Of a DNA stretch of 64,000 nucleotides, positions 8,300 to 16,858 are shown in pieces; the stretch's first letter is position 1, and every line of letters begins with the position of its first letter. Source of the stretch: Pelagihabitans sp963760375 (GTDB lineage Bacteria; Bacteroidota; Bacteroidia; Flavobacteriales; Flavobacteriaceae); contig CAVXCS010000007.1 in NCBI GenBank assembly GCA_963760375.1, forward strand, positions 310,001-374,000, read 5' to 3'. The notes beneath the pieces are model-generated. The model was not told where the DNA came from and did not search any database. It saw nothing but the letters and a program-made list of their open reading frames with translations. Made by a program: the position numbers and the translations under genes.

Positions 8300-10392
8300 A
8301 TGACCCGCAAATTTTTTTTACTGGCTTTCACTGTAGTACTTATGAGCAACCATTCGGGCCTGGCGCAATCCGACCCGACAGAGGACCCCTATCTTTGGCT
8401 TGAGGAGGTAGAGGGAGAAAAGGCCCTGGAATGGGTCAGGGGCCAGAACGCCATTTCGGAAAAAAGATCACCGCCGACCCGCTTTTCGAGACGCTTCGGC
8501 AACAATACCTTGAGGCGGCCAATGACAAGGACAAGATCATCTATCCCGATTTGATCGGCGATCATGTGTACAACCTATGGCAAGACGAGGTCAACGAAAG
8601 GGGCTTGTGGCGGAGGATGTCCAAGGCCGATTTTCTGGCCCAAAAAACCACCTGGGAAGTGGTGCTCGACCTTGATGTCCTATCGAAAAAAGAGGGCAAA
8701 ATGTGGGTGTTTGCCGGTGCTACCTGGCTTCAGCCCGATAACAGGATCTGCCTGCTCGCCCTCGCAGACGGCGGCACGGACGAAAACCTGATCCGGGAGT
8801 TCAATGTGGAGACCAAGTCGTTCGTAGAAAACGGCTTTGCCTTTCCGGAAAGCAAGGGGGATGTTTCCTGGGTCAGTGCCGATACGGTACTGGTGAACCG
8901 CGATTTTGGCGAAGGCACCATGACCACCTCCGGTTACCCGAGACAGTTAAGGATCTTGGAAAGGGGCGGCATTTTGGCGGATGCCGAAGTCATTTTTGAA
9001 ACGGCACCTTCGAGCGTCTCCGCCCGTGGATTTTCTTTTTACGAAGACGACCGCTGGTACGTTGGGGTGTATAATATCTTCGCCTACTATAATACCGAAT
9101 TATATTTCCTCGACAAGGGCGAGCTCCAAAAAGTGGAACAGCCCAAGGATGCCAATTTTGCCGGGTTCCATAAAAAGCAACTGCTGTTGTCGCTGCAGTC
9201 AGACTGGACCGTGAACGATGTCACTTACAAAAAAGGGACCCTGGTGAGCTATGACCTCTATGCAAATATGGAGGGGGAATTACGGATCCAAACGGTTTAT
9301 GAACCCAATGAAAAATCGAGCTATGTGAGTGCGCTGGGCACCAAGGATTTTCTGGTGGTCAACACCATGGAGAACGTGCAGAACAAGCTGATCAAATTTA
9401 CCCGGGAGAACGGGGCCTGGGCCCCGGAAGCCATCAAGGCGCCCGAATTCGGCAGCATCCATTTGATCGCTTCCGACAACAGATATAACGATTACTATTT
9501 TATGTACAGCAACTTCATCACACCAAGAACGCTCTATCATGCGACCGGCGAAACCCAGGAAGTGGTGAAAAAATTAAAGGACATCTTCGACACGGCGAAC
9601 TTGGCGGTGGAACAACTTTTTACGCCCTCCAAGGACGGCACCTTGATTCCCTACTTCATGGTGCACCGCAAAGATATGGCGTACGATGGATCTAACCCCA
9701 CCCTGGTGTATGCCTACGGCGGGTTCAATGTATCGGAACAGCCCGACTACAGTTATACCACGGGGCTTGGCTGGTTGTCACAGGGCGGGGTATACGTGCT
9801 GGCCAATATTCGGGGCGGCGGGGAATATGGGCCTGTCTGGCACGAGGCGGGAATGAAGGAAAAAAAACAGAACGGCTACGACGATTTCTATGCCGTTTGC
9901 GAAGACCTGATCAACAAAAAGGTAACCTCGCCCGAACACCTTGGCGCCTATGGATGGAGCAATGGCGGCCTTATGGCAGGCGTCCTGTTCACCCAAAGGC
10001 CCGATCTGTTCAAGGCCGCGGTGGTGGGGGCGCCCTTATTGGACATGAAAAGATATTCAAAGCTATTGGCCGGTGCCAGTTGGATGGGCGAATATGGCAA
10101 TCCCGATATTCCCGAGGAATGGGAATACATCAAAAAATATTCCCCTTACCACAATATGCATGCCGATAAGAAATACCCCGAAGTGTTTTTTGTGACCTCC
10201 ACCAAGGACGATCGGGTACATCCCGGCCATGCCCGTAAAATGGCGGCCAAGATGAACGCCATGGGCCACCCGCTGTTGTACCAGGAGACCATAGAAGGGG
10301 GGCATGGCGCCGCTTCCACCAACGCCCAGGCGGCCAAGGTATCGGCCAGCATGTACACCTATCTGAACATGAAGCTGAACCCGGGCCGTTAA
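8300..10392 (+). pseudogene. Prolyl oligopeptidase family serine peptidase (S9), single-base frameshift near the N-terminus
   Basis: The first frame (8300-8554) gives a signal peptide ending at GLAQ and then DPTEDPYLWLEEVEGEKALEW, the S9 propeller start. The second frame, open from 8431 to 10392, continues from KITADPLFETLRQQYLEAA. Adding one A to the six-A run at 8460-8465 joins them into a protein of about 697 residues, normal for S9A. The catalytic region is intact: GWSNGG (nucleophile Ser), TKDDRVHP (Asp) and EGGHGA (His). It should be a periplasmic peptidase cutting short peptides. Either the gene is recently broken, the run is slippery in vivo, or the base is a sequencing error; the rest shows no decay. 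Confidence 0.85.
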
Positions 10393-10403
10393 AATAACCC
10401 AGC

Positions 10404-10848
10404 ATGAAATACACCAAACTTCTTTTCCTAATGGTATCGCTGATGCTGGCCACCTCCGGCCTGGAGGCACAGACCGATGAAGCACAGATCTTGGCGAAGC
10501 GCGAGGCCTCGAACCTTGCGCTAAAAGCGTACGAGCATGAAAAAGTGCTTTCATTTCTGACCGATGACGTCTTGACCACCACCGGAAACGGCACCCTGTT
10601 GGCCGGGAAAGAAGCCCTGACGAGCCTATATTGCCGAAGCGGGCGCCAGTAAAATGTATTGGGTACGCAGTCCGAAGGAAATTAAGGTCAATGCGCAAAA
10701 CGGGCTGGCCTGGGAAAACGGGATCTGGAACGGCTATGACCCGGAAAAAGGCCCCGATGCGGTGGTCGGTGGCAATTATTCGGCCATGTGGACCAAGGTT
10801 TCCGGCAGCTGGAAAATAAAATCACAACTTTTTGTGGCCTTGCATTGA
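10404..10848 (+). pseudogene. Secreted NTF2/SnoaL-like (DUF4440-type) protein, frameshifted
   Basis: It starts 11 bp after the S9 gene with a signal peptide ending SGLEAQ, then a DUF4440-like helix. The first frame stops at 10652. A second frame, entered near 10622, reads AYIAEAGASKMYWVRSP and continues through the WENGIWNGYDPEKG segment to WKIKSQLFVALH (stop 10848), the usual beta-sheet end of the fold. Removing one base near 10620-10625 gives a normal protein of 147 residues. No catalytic residues are assigned for this family. Confidence 0.75.
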
Positions 10849-11117
10849 ATATGGGGGGGGTGAGCACCATCACCAAAAACTTTCTGAATTTGCGTCGACC
10901 CCTGCAGAAAGCGTTCAAGGACAGAAAAAAGCCACTGACAACAGGTTTTTTACCTGACTGGTTTTGTATACTTTAGTGCTCCCCCTTTTTTTGAATTCCC
11001 GAACCTTAAATGCATCTGCCATTGCCAAGGACCAGAATGAATTTTATTTTAGCATTATGAAAGGGATAACCAAAATGACCATATCCAATTGTTGTCAAAC
11101 CATACTTCAAATACACC

Positions 11118-12479
11118 ATGCTGGAAATCAAGCCCCTTAATACGTTATCAATCCATCTAGATCGCCTTATCAAAGGTCGATTGTGGCTTAAGGTAATCCT
11201 TGGACTGGTTTTGGGGGCGGCCCTTGGCGTTCTCCTTAATCCATCGGCAGGATTGCTTTCTGAGCATTTTAGTTTGCGGCTGGCCGATTGGCTCGACCTG
11301 CCGGGTCAAATATTTATGCGACTGGTTCAAATGATCATGATACCATTGATCATTACATCCATTATTTCGGGAATTGTGAGCAACACATCGGAGAACCTTA
11401 AATCCTTTGGACTACGGCTCTTGCTCTATTTCGTTTTCACTACGGCCATTGCCATCGTCATTGGAGTAGCCATCACGCTTGTTTTGAAACCCGGCCAATA
11501 TTTTTTTAGGCTTGGGGGATTTCCAAATAGCAGCGAAGATCAAATCACATCTTCTGAACCGACCAACCTTATCGAGAACATTCCAAATGCCATTTCGAAC
11601 CTTATCCCCAATAATCCACTGGAGTCTATCTTGACAGGAGAAATGCTGGGTGTCGTCATTTTCACCATCCTGATCGGTGTGGCAATTACGCAACTCCGTG
11701 ATGAAACGGTCAGGCCCATCATTCGTTTTTCAGAAGCCGTTCAAAAAATTTGTATGATCGTGGTATCATGGGCCATGATGCTGGTGCCGTATGCCGTCTT
11801 TGGATTAATGGCGGCCTTGTTGTCCAGAACAGGGATTGCCATATTCCTGGGGCTGGGCTACTATATGGCAGTCGTTATAGGGGGTCTGTTACTTTTGATG
11901 ATATTCTATTTGTTGCTGGTCGTGGGCGTCGCCAAGAAAAATCCTTTTTCGTTCTTGCGGGCAATCAGGGAACCACAACTTTTGGCATTTTCTACCGCCA
12001 GTTCCGCGGCCGTAATGCCAGTTTCCATGAAAACGGCAGATGAGCAATTAGGGGTATCTTCCAACATCAGTGATTTTGTTATTCCGGTCGGGGCTACGAT
12101 CAACATGGATGGAACGGCCTTATTTCAGTGTGTAACGACGCTATTTATGGCACAGGCCTATGGCATGGAATTGTCCCTGATCAACTTGATATTGATCACT
12201 GCCACCGTAGTAGCTGCATCCATAGGCACCCCTGCCATTCCCGGGGGTGGCGTCATTATTCTTGCATCCGTATTGCAGAGCGCCGGAATCCCCGTGGATG
12301 GCCTTATTGTTATTATTGGTATAGACCGTATCTTGGGAATGTTTAGAACTACGGTTAATGTGACCGGAGATCTTACAGCTTGCCTGATCTTTGACAAGTT
12401 TTACGGATCTGGATCAACCCACAAAACTTTAGCCAATAAAATCCAACCCGAATTGAAAGGCAGTTTGGGCAACCCTTAA
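11118..12479 (+). CDS. Dicarboxylate/amino acid:cation symporter (DAACS, GltP/DctA type)
   Basis: 453 residues with eight or more hydrophobic segments. The diagnostic serine-rich motif AFSTASSAAVMPVSM and the downstream GATINMDGTALFQ (the NMDGT cation/substrate loop) are present, as is the AASIGTPAIPGGG hairpin and DRILGMFRTTVNVTGD near the C-terminus. It imports glutamate, aspartate or C4-dicarboxylates with Na+ or H+. It stands alone with 269 bp upstream in which I see no gene. Confidence 0.93.
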   Translation: MLEIKPLNTLSIHLDRLIKGRLWLKVILGLVLGAALGVLLNPSAGLLSEHFSLRLADWLDLPGQIFMRLVQMIMIPLIITSIISGIVSNTSENLKSFGLRLLLYFVFTTAIAIVIGVAITLVLKPGQYFFRLGGFPNSSEDQITSSEPTNLIENIPNAISNLIPNNPLESILTGEMLGVVIFTILIGVAITQLRDETVRPIIRFSEAVQKICMIVVSWAMMLVPYAVFGLMAALLSRTGIAIFLGLGYYMAVVIGGLLLLMIFYLLLVVGVAKKNPFSFLRAIREPQLLAFSTASSAAVMPVSMKTADEQLGVSSNISDFVIPVGATINMDGTALFQCVTTLFMAQAYGMELSLINLILITATVVAASIGTPAIPGGGVIILASVLQSAGIPVDGLIVIIGIDRILGMFRTTVNVTGDLTACLIFDKFYGSGSTHKTLANKIQPELKGSLGNP

Positions 12480-12614
12480 CCTTTCACCTCAAAAAATCTA
12501 CCTTCCAAAAACCCGGACCCAACGGCTTTCCGATTTCAATGCTTCTTCCTATCTTAGGACTGGCCAATCCCAAACCCTTTCATAGGCTTGGGCAACAACC
12601 TTAAAAGCCATGCC

Positions 12615-14150
12615 ATGGCGCTAACCAAAAAAACTTGGATCCTTCTCGGTTTTCTGTTGCTGAAGTTCGTGCTGCAGTACCTGCTCATCGGGCCGGAATA
12701 TGAGCTGCACCGCGATGAATACCTGTATATCGATCAGGGGAACCATCTCGCCTGGGGCTATGCCTCCGTGCCCCCCTTTACGGCCTGGATCTCGGCGATC
12801 GTACTGTTGTTGGGCAAGGGCGTTTTTTGGGTGAAGTTTTTCCCGGCCCTCTTCGGGGCCATGACACTGCTGGTGGTCTGGAAAGCCATCGAAACCCTCA
12901 AGGGCGACCTTTTTGCGCAGATTCTGGGGGCCGTTTGCGTGCTTTTCTCGGCCCTTCTAAGGCTCAACATCCTCTACCAGCCCAATTCGGTCGACATCCT
13001 TTGTTGGGTAAGTCTCTTCTTTTTCCTGATCAAGTACTTCCAGGACGATAAGCCGAAATGGCTCTACTGGGCTGCCGTGGTCTTTGCGGTCGGTTTTCTG
13101 AACAAGTACAACATTGGCTTTGCGCTGATCGGCCTGCTGCCCGCCCTGCTGCTCACCCCGCAACGACGCATCTTTGCCGACAAAAAGCTGTACTGGGCCA
13201 TAGGGTTGGCGCTCTTGCTCATCTTGCCCAACCTCATCTGGCAGTATCGGGAAAATTTTCCGGTGGTGCGCCATTTGCGGGAACTGTCAGAGACCCAGTT
13301 GGTGAACGTCGACCGTACGGGCTTTCTCTTGGATCAGCTGCTCTTTTTTACGGGCTCTATCCTGCTCATCCTCCTGGGTTGGGCCGCACTGTTGTTCCAT
13401 GCCCCCTTCAAGAAGTTCAGATTCTTTTTCTGGGCCCTCCTATTTACCCTGGCCGCTTTCGTATACCTGCGGGCCAAGAGCTATTATGCCATAGGGCTCT
13501 ATCCCATATATATCGCCTTTGGGGCCGTATACCTGTCCACGCTGCTGAACAGCGGCTGGAAACGGTATCTGCGGCCCGTGGTTGTCGCGCTGCCGATCTT
13601 GGTGTTTTGGCCCATCTCCCTGATCGCTTTTCCCAATCGAAGTCCGGCCTATATCGTCGCCCATCCCGAGTTATACCAAAAGTACGGCCTGTTGCGCTGG
13701 GAAGACGGGCAAGACCATGCCCTGCCCCAGGATTTTGCCGATATGCGCGGTTGGCGCGAACTGGCCGCCAAGGTCGATGCTGCCTATGCCGCCCTCCCGA
13801 ATACCGACCAAACCCTGGTGCTCTGCGACAACTATGGGCAGGCGGGGGCCATCAACTACTATAGCGAAAAGGGTATACAAGCGGTCTCCTTCAATGCCGA
13901 CTATGTGAACTGGTTCGACCTAACACCCCGATACGTGAACCTGATCCGGGTAAAGTACAAAGAGGAACGCGAAGAAGAGTTCGTCAAAACGAGCCCCTAT
14001 TTCGAGGCCTCGAGCATCTACGACTCCATCACCGACCCTTACGCCCGTGAACGGGGCACCACGATCTTTGTGTTCCAGGGGGCCAAGGCAAATGTGAACG
14101 TGAACCAAAGGATCGCGGAAGAGATCGAAGCGGAACGGAACCCACGCTGA
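12615..14150 (+). CDS. GT39/ArnT-like integral membrane glycosyltransferase
   Basis: About 511 residues from the ATG at 12615; a TTG 27 bp upstream is in frame but less likely. It has many membrane helices. The first extracytoplasmic loop has the acidic pair in YELHRDEYLYIDQG, the place of the catalytic acidic residue in GT-C enzymes, and a WGYASVPPF segment follows as in dolichyl-phosphate-mannose or ArnT-type enzymes. The last 130 residues form a soluble domain. It should transfer a sugar from a polyprenyl-phosphate donor to a lipid or protein outside the inner membrane. Acceptor unknown. Confidence 0.85.
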   Translation: MALTKKTWILLGFLLLKFVLQYLLIGPEYELHRDEYLYIDQGNHLAWGYASVPPFTAWISAIVLLLGKGVFWVKFFPALFGAMTLLVVWKAIETLKGDLFAQILGAVCVLFSALLRLNILYQPNSVDILCWVSLFFFLIKYFQDDKPKWLYWAAVVFAVGFLNKYNIGFALIGLLPALLLTPQRRIFADKKLYWAIGLALLLILPNLIWQYRENFPVVRHLRELSETQLVNVDRTGFLLDQLLFFTGSILLILLGWAALLFHAPFKKFRFFFWALLFTLAAFVYLRAKSYYAIGLYPIYIAFGAVYLSTLLNSGWKRYLRPVVVALPILVFWPISLIAFPNRSPAYIVAHPELYQKYGLLRWEDGQDHALPQDFADMRGWRELAAKVDAAYAALPNTDQTLVLCDNYGQAGAINYYSEKGIQAVSFNADYVNWFDLTPRYVNLIRVKYKEEREEEFVKTSPYFEASSIYDSITDPYARERGTTIFVFQGAKANVNVNQRIAEEIEAERNPR

Positions 14151-14203
14151 ATCATGTTCTATCGCGATGTGCCTTTGCTAAAAAGAAGTTGTAAAGGGTT
14201 GTG

Positions 14204-14308
14204 CTAAAAGATCGATCCGGTGTGGAACTTGCAGAACCAAGCGATCCAGGCGATGCCCAGACAAATCAAAAAACGGCCCATTTCGATGACATCAAGTTTT
14301 GCTTTCAT
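14204..14308 (-). CDS. Small putative membrane protein, 34 aa
   Basis: Short minus-strand frame starting MKAKLDVIEMGRFLICLGIA and continuing with WIAWFCKFHTGSIF. One hydrophobic helix is flanked by charged residues, a plausible small inner-membrane protein. The amino-acid pattern looks protein-like, but no homologue was checked and no promoter is obvious. The adjacent 14310-14570 holds nothing else I recognise. Confidence 0.35.
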   Translation of the reverse strand: MKAKLDVIEMGRFLICLGIAWIAWFCKFHTGSIF

Positions 14309-14576
14309 AATTCGGGGGTTTAAAGCATTACAGGGCCAATGTAGGCCTTGGGGCCGTAACCTGTTTTTAATTTGGGCAAAACGCAATGTTTTATCGGCCG
14401 ATGGTTGCTCATGGTGATTTGGTCGAAAAAATGGTTTCTTTCCCAGATAGCCGCTTCTTTGGAAGAATGGGTTGATCGACACCATTTTGCAGTCCATCGG
14501 GCCGACGGTGCTGTACGATAATTCATCATCTTGGGGAGGGGAACCGAGCCTTGCCTTTTATGTCAGGTCGAAATGG

Positions 14577-14724
14577 GTCAGGTCGAGCGGAGTCGAGACC
14601 TCCTTGAAACCAAAACAATCAGATGAACAGGTCAGGTCGAGCGGAGTCGAGACCTCCTTGAAGCCAAAACAATCAGATGAACAGGTCAGGTCGAGCGGAG
14701 TCGAGACCTCCTTGAAACCAATGC
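14577..14724 (-). repeat. 54-bp tandem repeat carrying three reverse-oriented palindromes, upstream of the GIY-YIG gene
   Basis: Units start at 14577, 14631 and 14685, exactly 54 bp apart; the third is cut short at the GIY-YIG leader. Each unit opens with GTCA plus GGTCGAGCGGAGTCGAGACC and then CTCCTTGAAACCAAAACAAT. A degenerate fragment (GTCAGGTCGAAATGG) precedes at 14562. Units are nearly identical with no variable spacers, so this is not a CRISPR array. It ends only a few bases before the ATG at 14731. Confidence 0.9.
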
Positions 14725-14730
14725 CATACC

Positions 14731-15084
14731 ATGAAAAGCTATTTTGTTTATATAGTAAAATGTTCAGATGGCTTGACCTATACGGGAGTGACCAACAACA
14801 TTGCCAGGCGTCTTGATGAACATCAAAAAGGATTGAACCCTACCTGTTTACCTTATAAAAGAAGGCCCATAAGGCTTATATTCCATCAAGAATTTAACGA
14901 CGCGCAACAGGCCATATATTTTGAGAAGAAAATCAAAAGGTGGAGTGCAAAAAAGAAACTGGCATTGGCACAAGGGGAAACCGATGTAATAAAATTACTG
15001 GCGCAATGCAGAAATGAAACCCATTCAAAGTATAAAAACATACATAGAGGTCTCGACTCCGCTCGACCTGACAAGAAAAAATAA
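14731..15084 (+). CDS. GIY-YIG nuclease domain protein, bracketed by palindromic repeats
   Basis: 117 residues, a stand-alone GIY-YIG domain of the UPF0213/YhbQ type. Motifs: YFVYIVKCSDG then YTGVTNN (YTG at 17-19), R26 in IARRLDEH, and the metal-binding glutamate E65 in YFEKKIKRW. Residues 107-114 (GLDSARPD) are translated from a forward copy of the palindromic repeat, and the stop follows after three lysines. Upstream lie three reverse-oriented copies, downstream two forward copies. The family cuts or nicks DNA. The arrangement suggests the repeat is either its substrate or the end of the mobile unit it belongs to; this is inference. Confidence 0.88.
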   Translation: MKSYFVYIVKCSDGLTYTGVTNNIARRLDEHQKGLNPTCLPYKRRPIRLIFHQEFNDAQQAIYFEKKIKRWSAKKKLALAQGETDVIKLLAQCRNETHSKYKNIHRGLDSARPDKKK

Positions 15085-15153
15085 CCCTGTGGAAATGAAA
15101 CCCATTTTTAGCATAGAAACAGCCCTATAGGTCTCGACGCCGCTCGACTTGAC
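15049..15153 (+). repeat. Two forward palindromic repeats at the 3' end of the GIY-YIG gene
   Basis: Copies at 15049-15072 (inside the coding end of the nuclease gene) and 15130-15153 (CTCGACTTGAC variant). The stretch GAAATGAAACCCATT precedes both, so the copies sit in a tandem duplication of roughly 81 bp. Their orientation is opposite to the three copies upstream of the gene, giving an overall inverted-repeat bracket around the nuclease. Confidence 0.85.
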
Positions 15154-15233
15154 AAGATGTGCTAACCATGAGAAAAATCATGCCATATGAGCCAGGATTG
15201 CCGGACCAATCAAAAACAGTAACTTAAAAAAAT

Positions 15234-15665
15234 ATGACCGGAAACTTAGTAAAGCTTTTTTTACGCCTCGTATTGGCGTTCGGTTTTTTATCGGCGGTAG
15301 CCGACAGGTTTGGAATATGGAGTAAAGAAGTCTCCGTCTGGGGAAATTGGGGAAATTTCTTGAGCTATACCCAACTGATCAATCCTTGGATTCCAGAATC
15401 ACTGATCCCAGCACTGGGAATTATGGCCACCGCTGCGGAAATTATTTTTGCAATTTTCCTGATCATCGGAATTAAAACGGAACTGTTTGCGAAATTGAGC
15501 GGCTTTCTGCTTCTGCTATTTGCCTTGTCGATGACTTTTTCAACCGGAATAAAAGGCGCATTCGACTACTCTGTTTTTAGTGCTTCCGCTGGCGCTTTTG
15601 CTTTGAGTCTGATGAAAGAAAAATTTTTGGAATTGGATGCACTGATTTCTAAACCAAAAAGCTGA
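15234..15665 (+). CDS. DoxX family membrane protein
   Basis: 143 residues with four hydrophobic segments (about 8-25, 55-75, 82-102 and 107-127), typical of small DoxX/DoxD-like proteins. The N-terminal pattern LFLRLVLAFGFLSAVADRFG and the later ELFAKLSGFLLLLFALSMT fit the family. Role unclear; members occur with redox or stress genes. It converges with the lipoprotein gene on the other strand. Confidence 0.82.
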   Translation: MTGNLVKLFLRLVLAFGFLSAVADRFGIWSKEVSVWGNWGNFLSYTQLINPWIPESLIPALGIMATAAEIIFAIFLIIGIKTELFAKLSGFLLLLFALSMTFSTGIKGAFDYSVFSASAGAFALSLMKEKFLELDALISKPKS

Positions 15666-15723
15666 ATGATAAACAAAAGCACAGTACCAGTTTGGCAAGC
15701 AAAGAGGGTAGACATCGCCTGGC

Positions 15724-16639
15724 CTAATTGGCATAGGCTATAACTGATGTCGCCTTCAATGAAGGAGCTCCCGTTGACATATCTTTTAATGGAAGCGGAT
15801 ATGGGATACCCTTTAGGGCCATAGGTATAGTCCACTTCCAGTTTCAGCACGTTGTCGACATACACCCTGGTAACATTATTGGGGGAGAACACGGGCGATA
15901 AAAGGGTTTTGTCGTTGGCAGGTTCCCGGTAATACCCGTAGGTTTTCCATAAGGGATAAAAAGGGTTTACGCCGCCATCCACCTCATAGGTAATATCCTC
16001 GGTCGTGTTACCGGGCAAATAGGCCACCCTTTTCTTTCGAATATTATCCTGGTCGGTGTAGATATAGGTGTGGTTCTGCGAGGTATTGGGGCCATTGTTA
16101 TACAGTTCCGAGATGATGTTGCCCCGATCGTCCTGGTTTACGGTCACCGATGCATTAAAAACGACATTGCCCCCTTCATCCAATTTTTCGGTCCCAAAAA
16201 GGCCCAATTTGCCGTTGGTATAGTTATAGGAGCGTTTTTCCGAGATCCGGGTACACTTGAAATCGATCCCGCTGTCATTGGTGACATCCCCGGTGGCGCA
16301 TATGAATTCTTCCAGCAACTTGTTTTCAGCGTTGTATTCGAATTGGCTCGACCATACTTTCATGCCTTGAAATACAAAATCTTCCCGAACCATTGTACCC
16401 CCGACATAGGTAAAGCTTCTACGCTGTGAACCATCCCCGTCTTGGTAGGCCAAGCCCCTGAGAAATCGGTATTCCGGAAGGGGGGGAGCTGCGCCATTGT
16501 CTTTGGGTGTTGAACCGGGATTGGCAACCGGTGCCAGAGGTGCCAAAGGTTCGCTGTTCGAACAGGCGGCAAAGAGGAAAGTGACGGCTATCGCCGCGAC
16601 CCCCAAAAGAACTATATACCGTTTTCCCATTTTTATCAT
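15724..16639 (-). CDS. Hypothetical lipoprotein with a broken 3' end (stop lost by one-base insertion)
   Basis: The start at 16639 gives MIKMGKRYIVLLG and a lipobox ending FLFAAC, then a Pro/Ala-rich linker and a beta-rich domain with repeated Tyr/Thr strands like RHS- or YD-like secreted proteins (SFTYVGGTMV, FEYNAENKLLEE, RSYNYTNGKLG). In the reading frame the protein runs on to 15566 and its last residues are simply antisense of doxX. Removing one C near 15740 gives the ending DISYSYAN and a stop at 15724-15726, which I take as the original end. Function unknown. Confidence 0.7.
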
Positions 16640-16758
16640 ACTATCAATATTGACAAACCGACCCTTATCGGCCCACACCGCAATGATTGGTTCGATTATT
16701 TCAAAGATAATTACAAATAATTTTGCTTTCCCATCGCACGCTTGGAACCATTAGATGT

Positions 16759-16790
16759 AAAAAAGGGCCAACCGTTGCTTGGGTTGGCCC
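16759..16790 (-). terminator. Rho-independent terminator of the GH67/TolB-like operon
   Basis: Arms GGGCCAACC and GGTTGGCCC pair perfectly over nine bases. Read on the minus strand the hairpin is followed by TTTTTTACATC. It sits about 70 bp after the stop of the TolB-like gene. Confidence 0.85.
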
Positions 16791-16858
16791 ATAAATATGA
16801 TATTGTGGTCAAGTTTTGCTGTGGTGCCCGCCCCTTTTCCTGCTACATCACCAATACG

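Noticed and set aside
8455..8470. Programmed -1 frameshift at GAAAAAAG in the S9 gene
   Set aside because: The run is not in the frame of the canonical A AAA AAG heptamer and no downstream stimulator is clear; a lost base is simpler.
10849..11117. Possible small gene between the NTF2-like gene and the symporter
   Set aside because: The only frame overlaps the NTF2-like 3' end in another frame and has no protein-like pattern.
13058..13864. 268-codon frame inside the GT39 gene
   Set aside because: Pro/His/Arg-rich overlapping frame without domain features; GT39 in the other frame is convincing.
14562..14724. 54-bp repeats as a possible CRISPR array
   Set aside because: Only about 2.7 units, the whole unit is repeated without variable spacers, and no cas gene is near.
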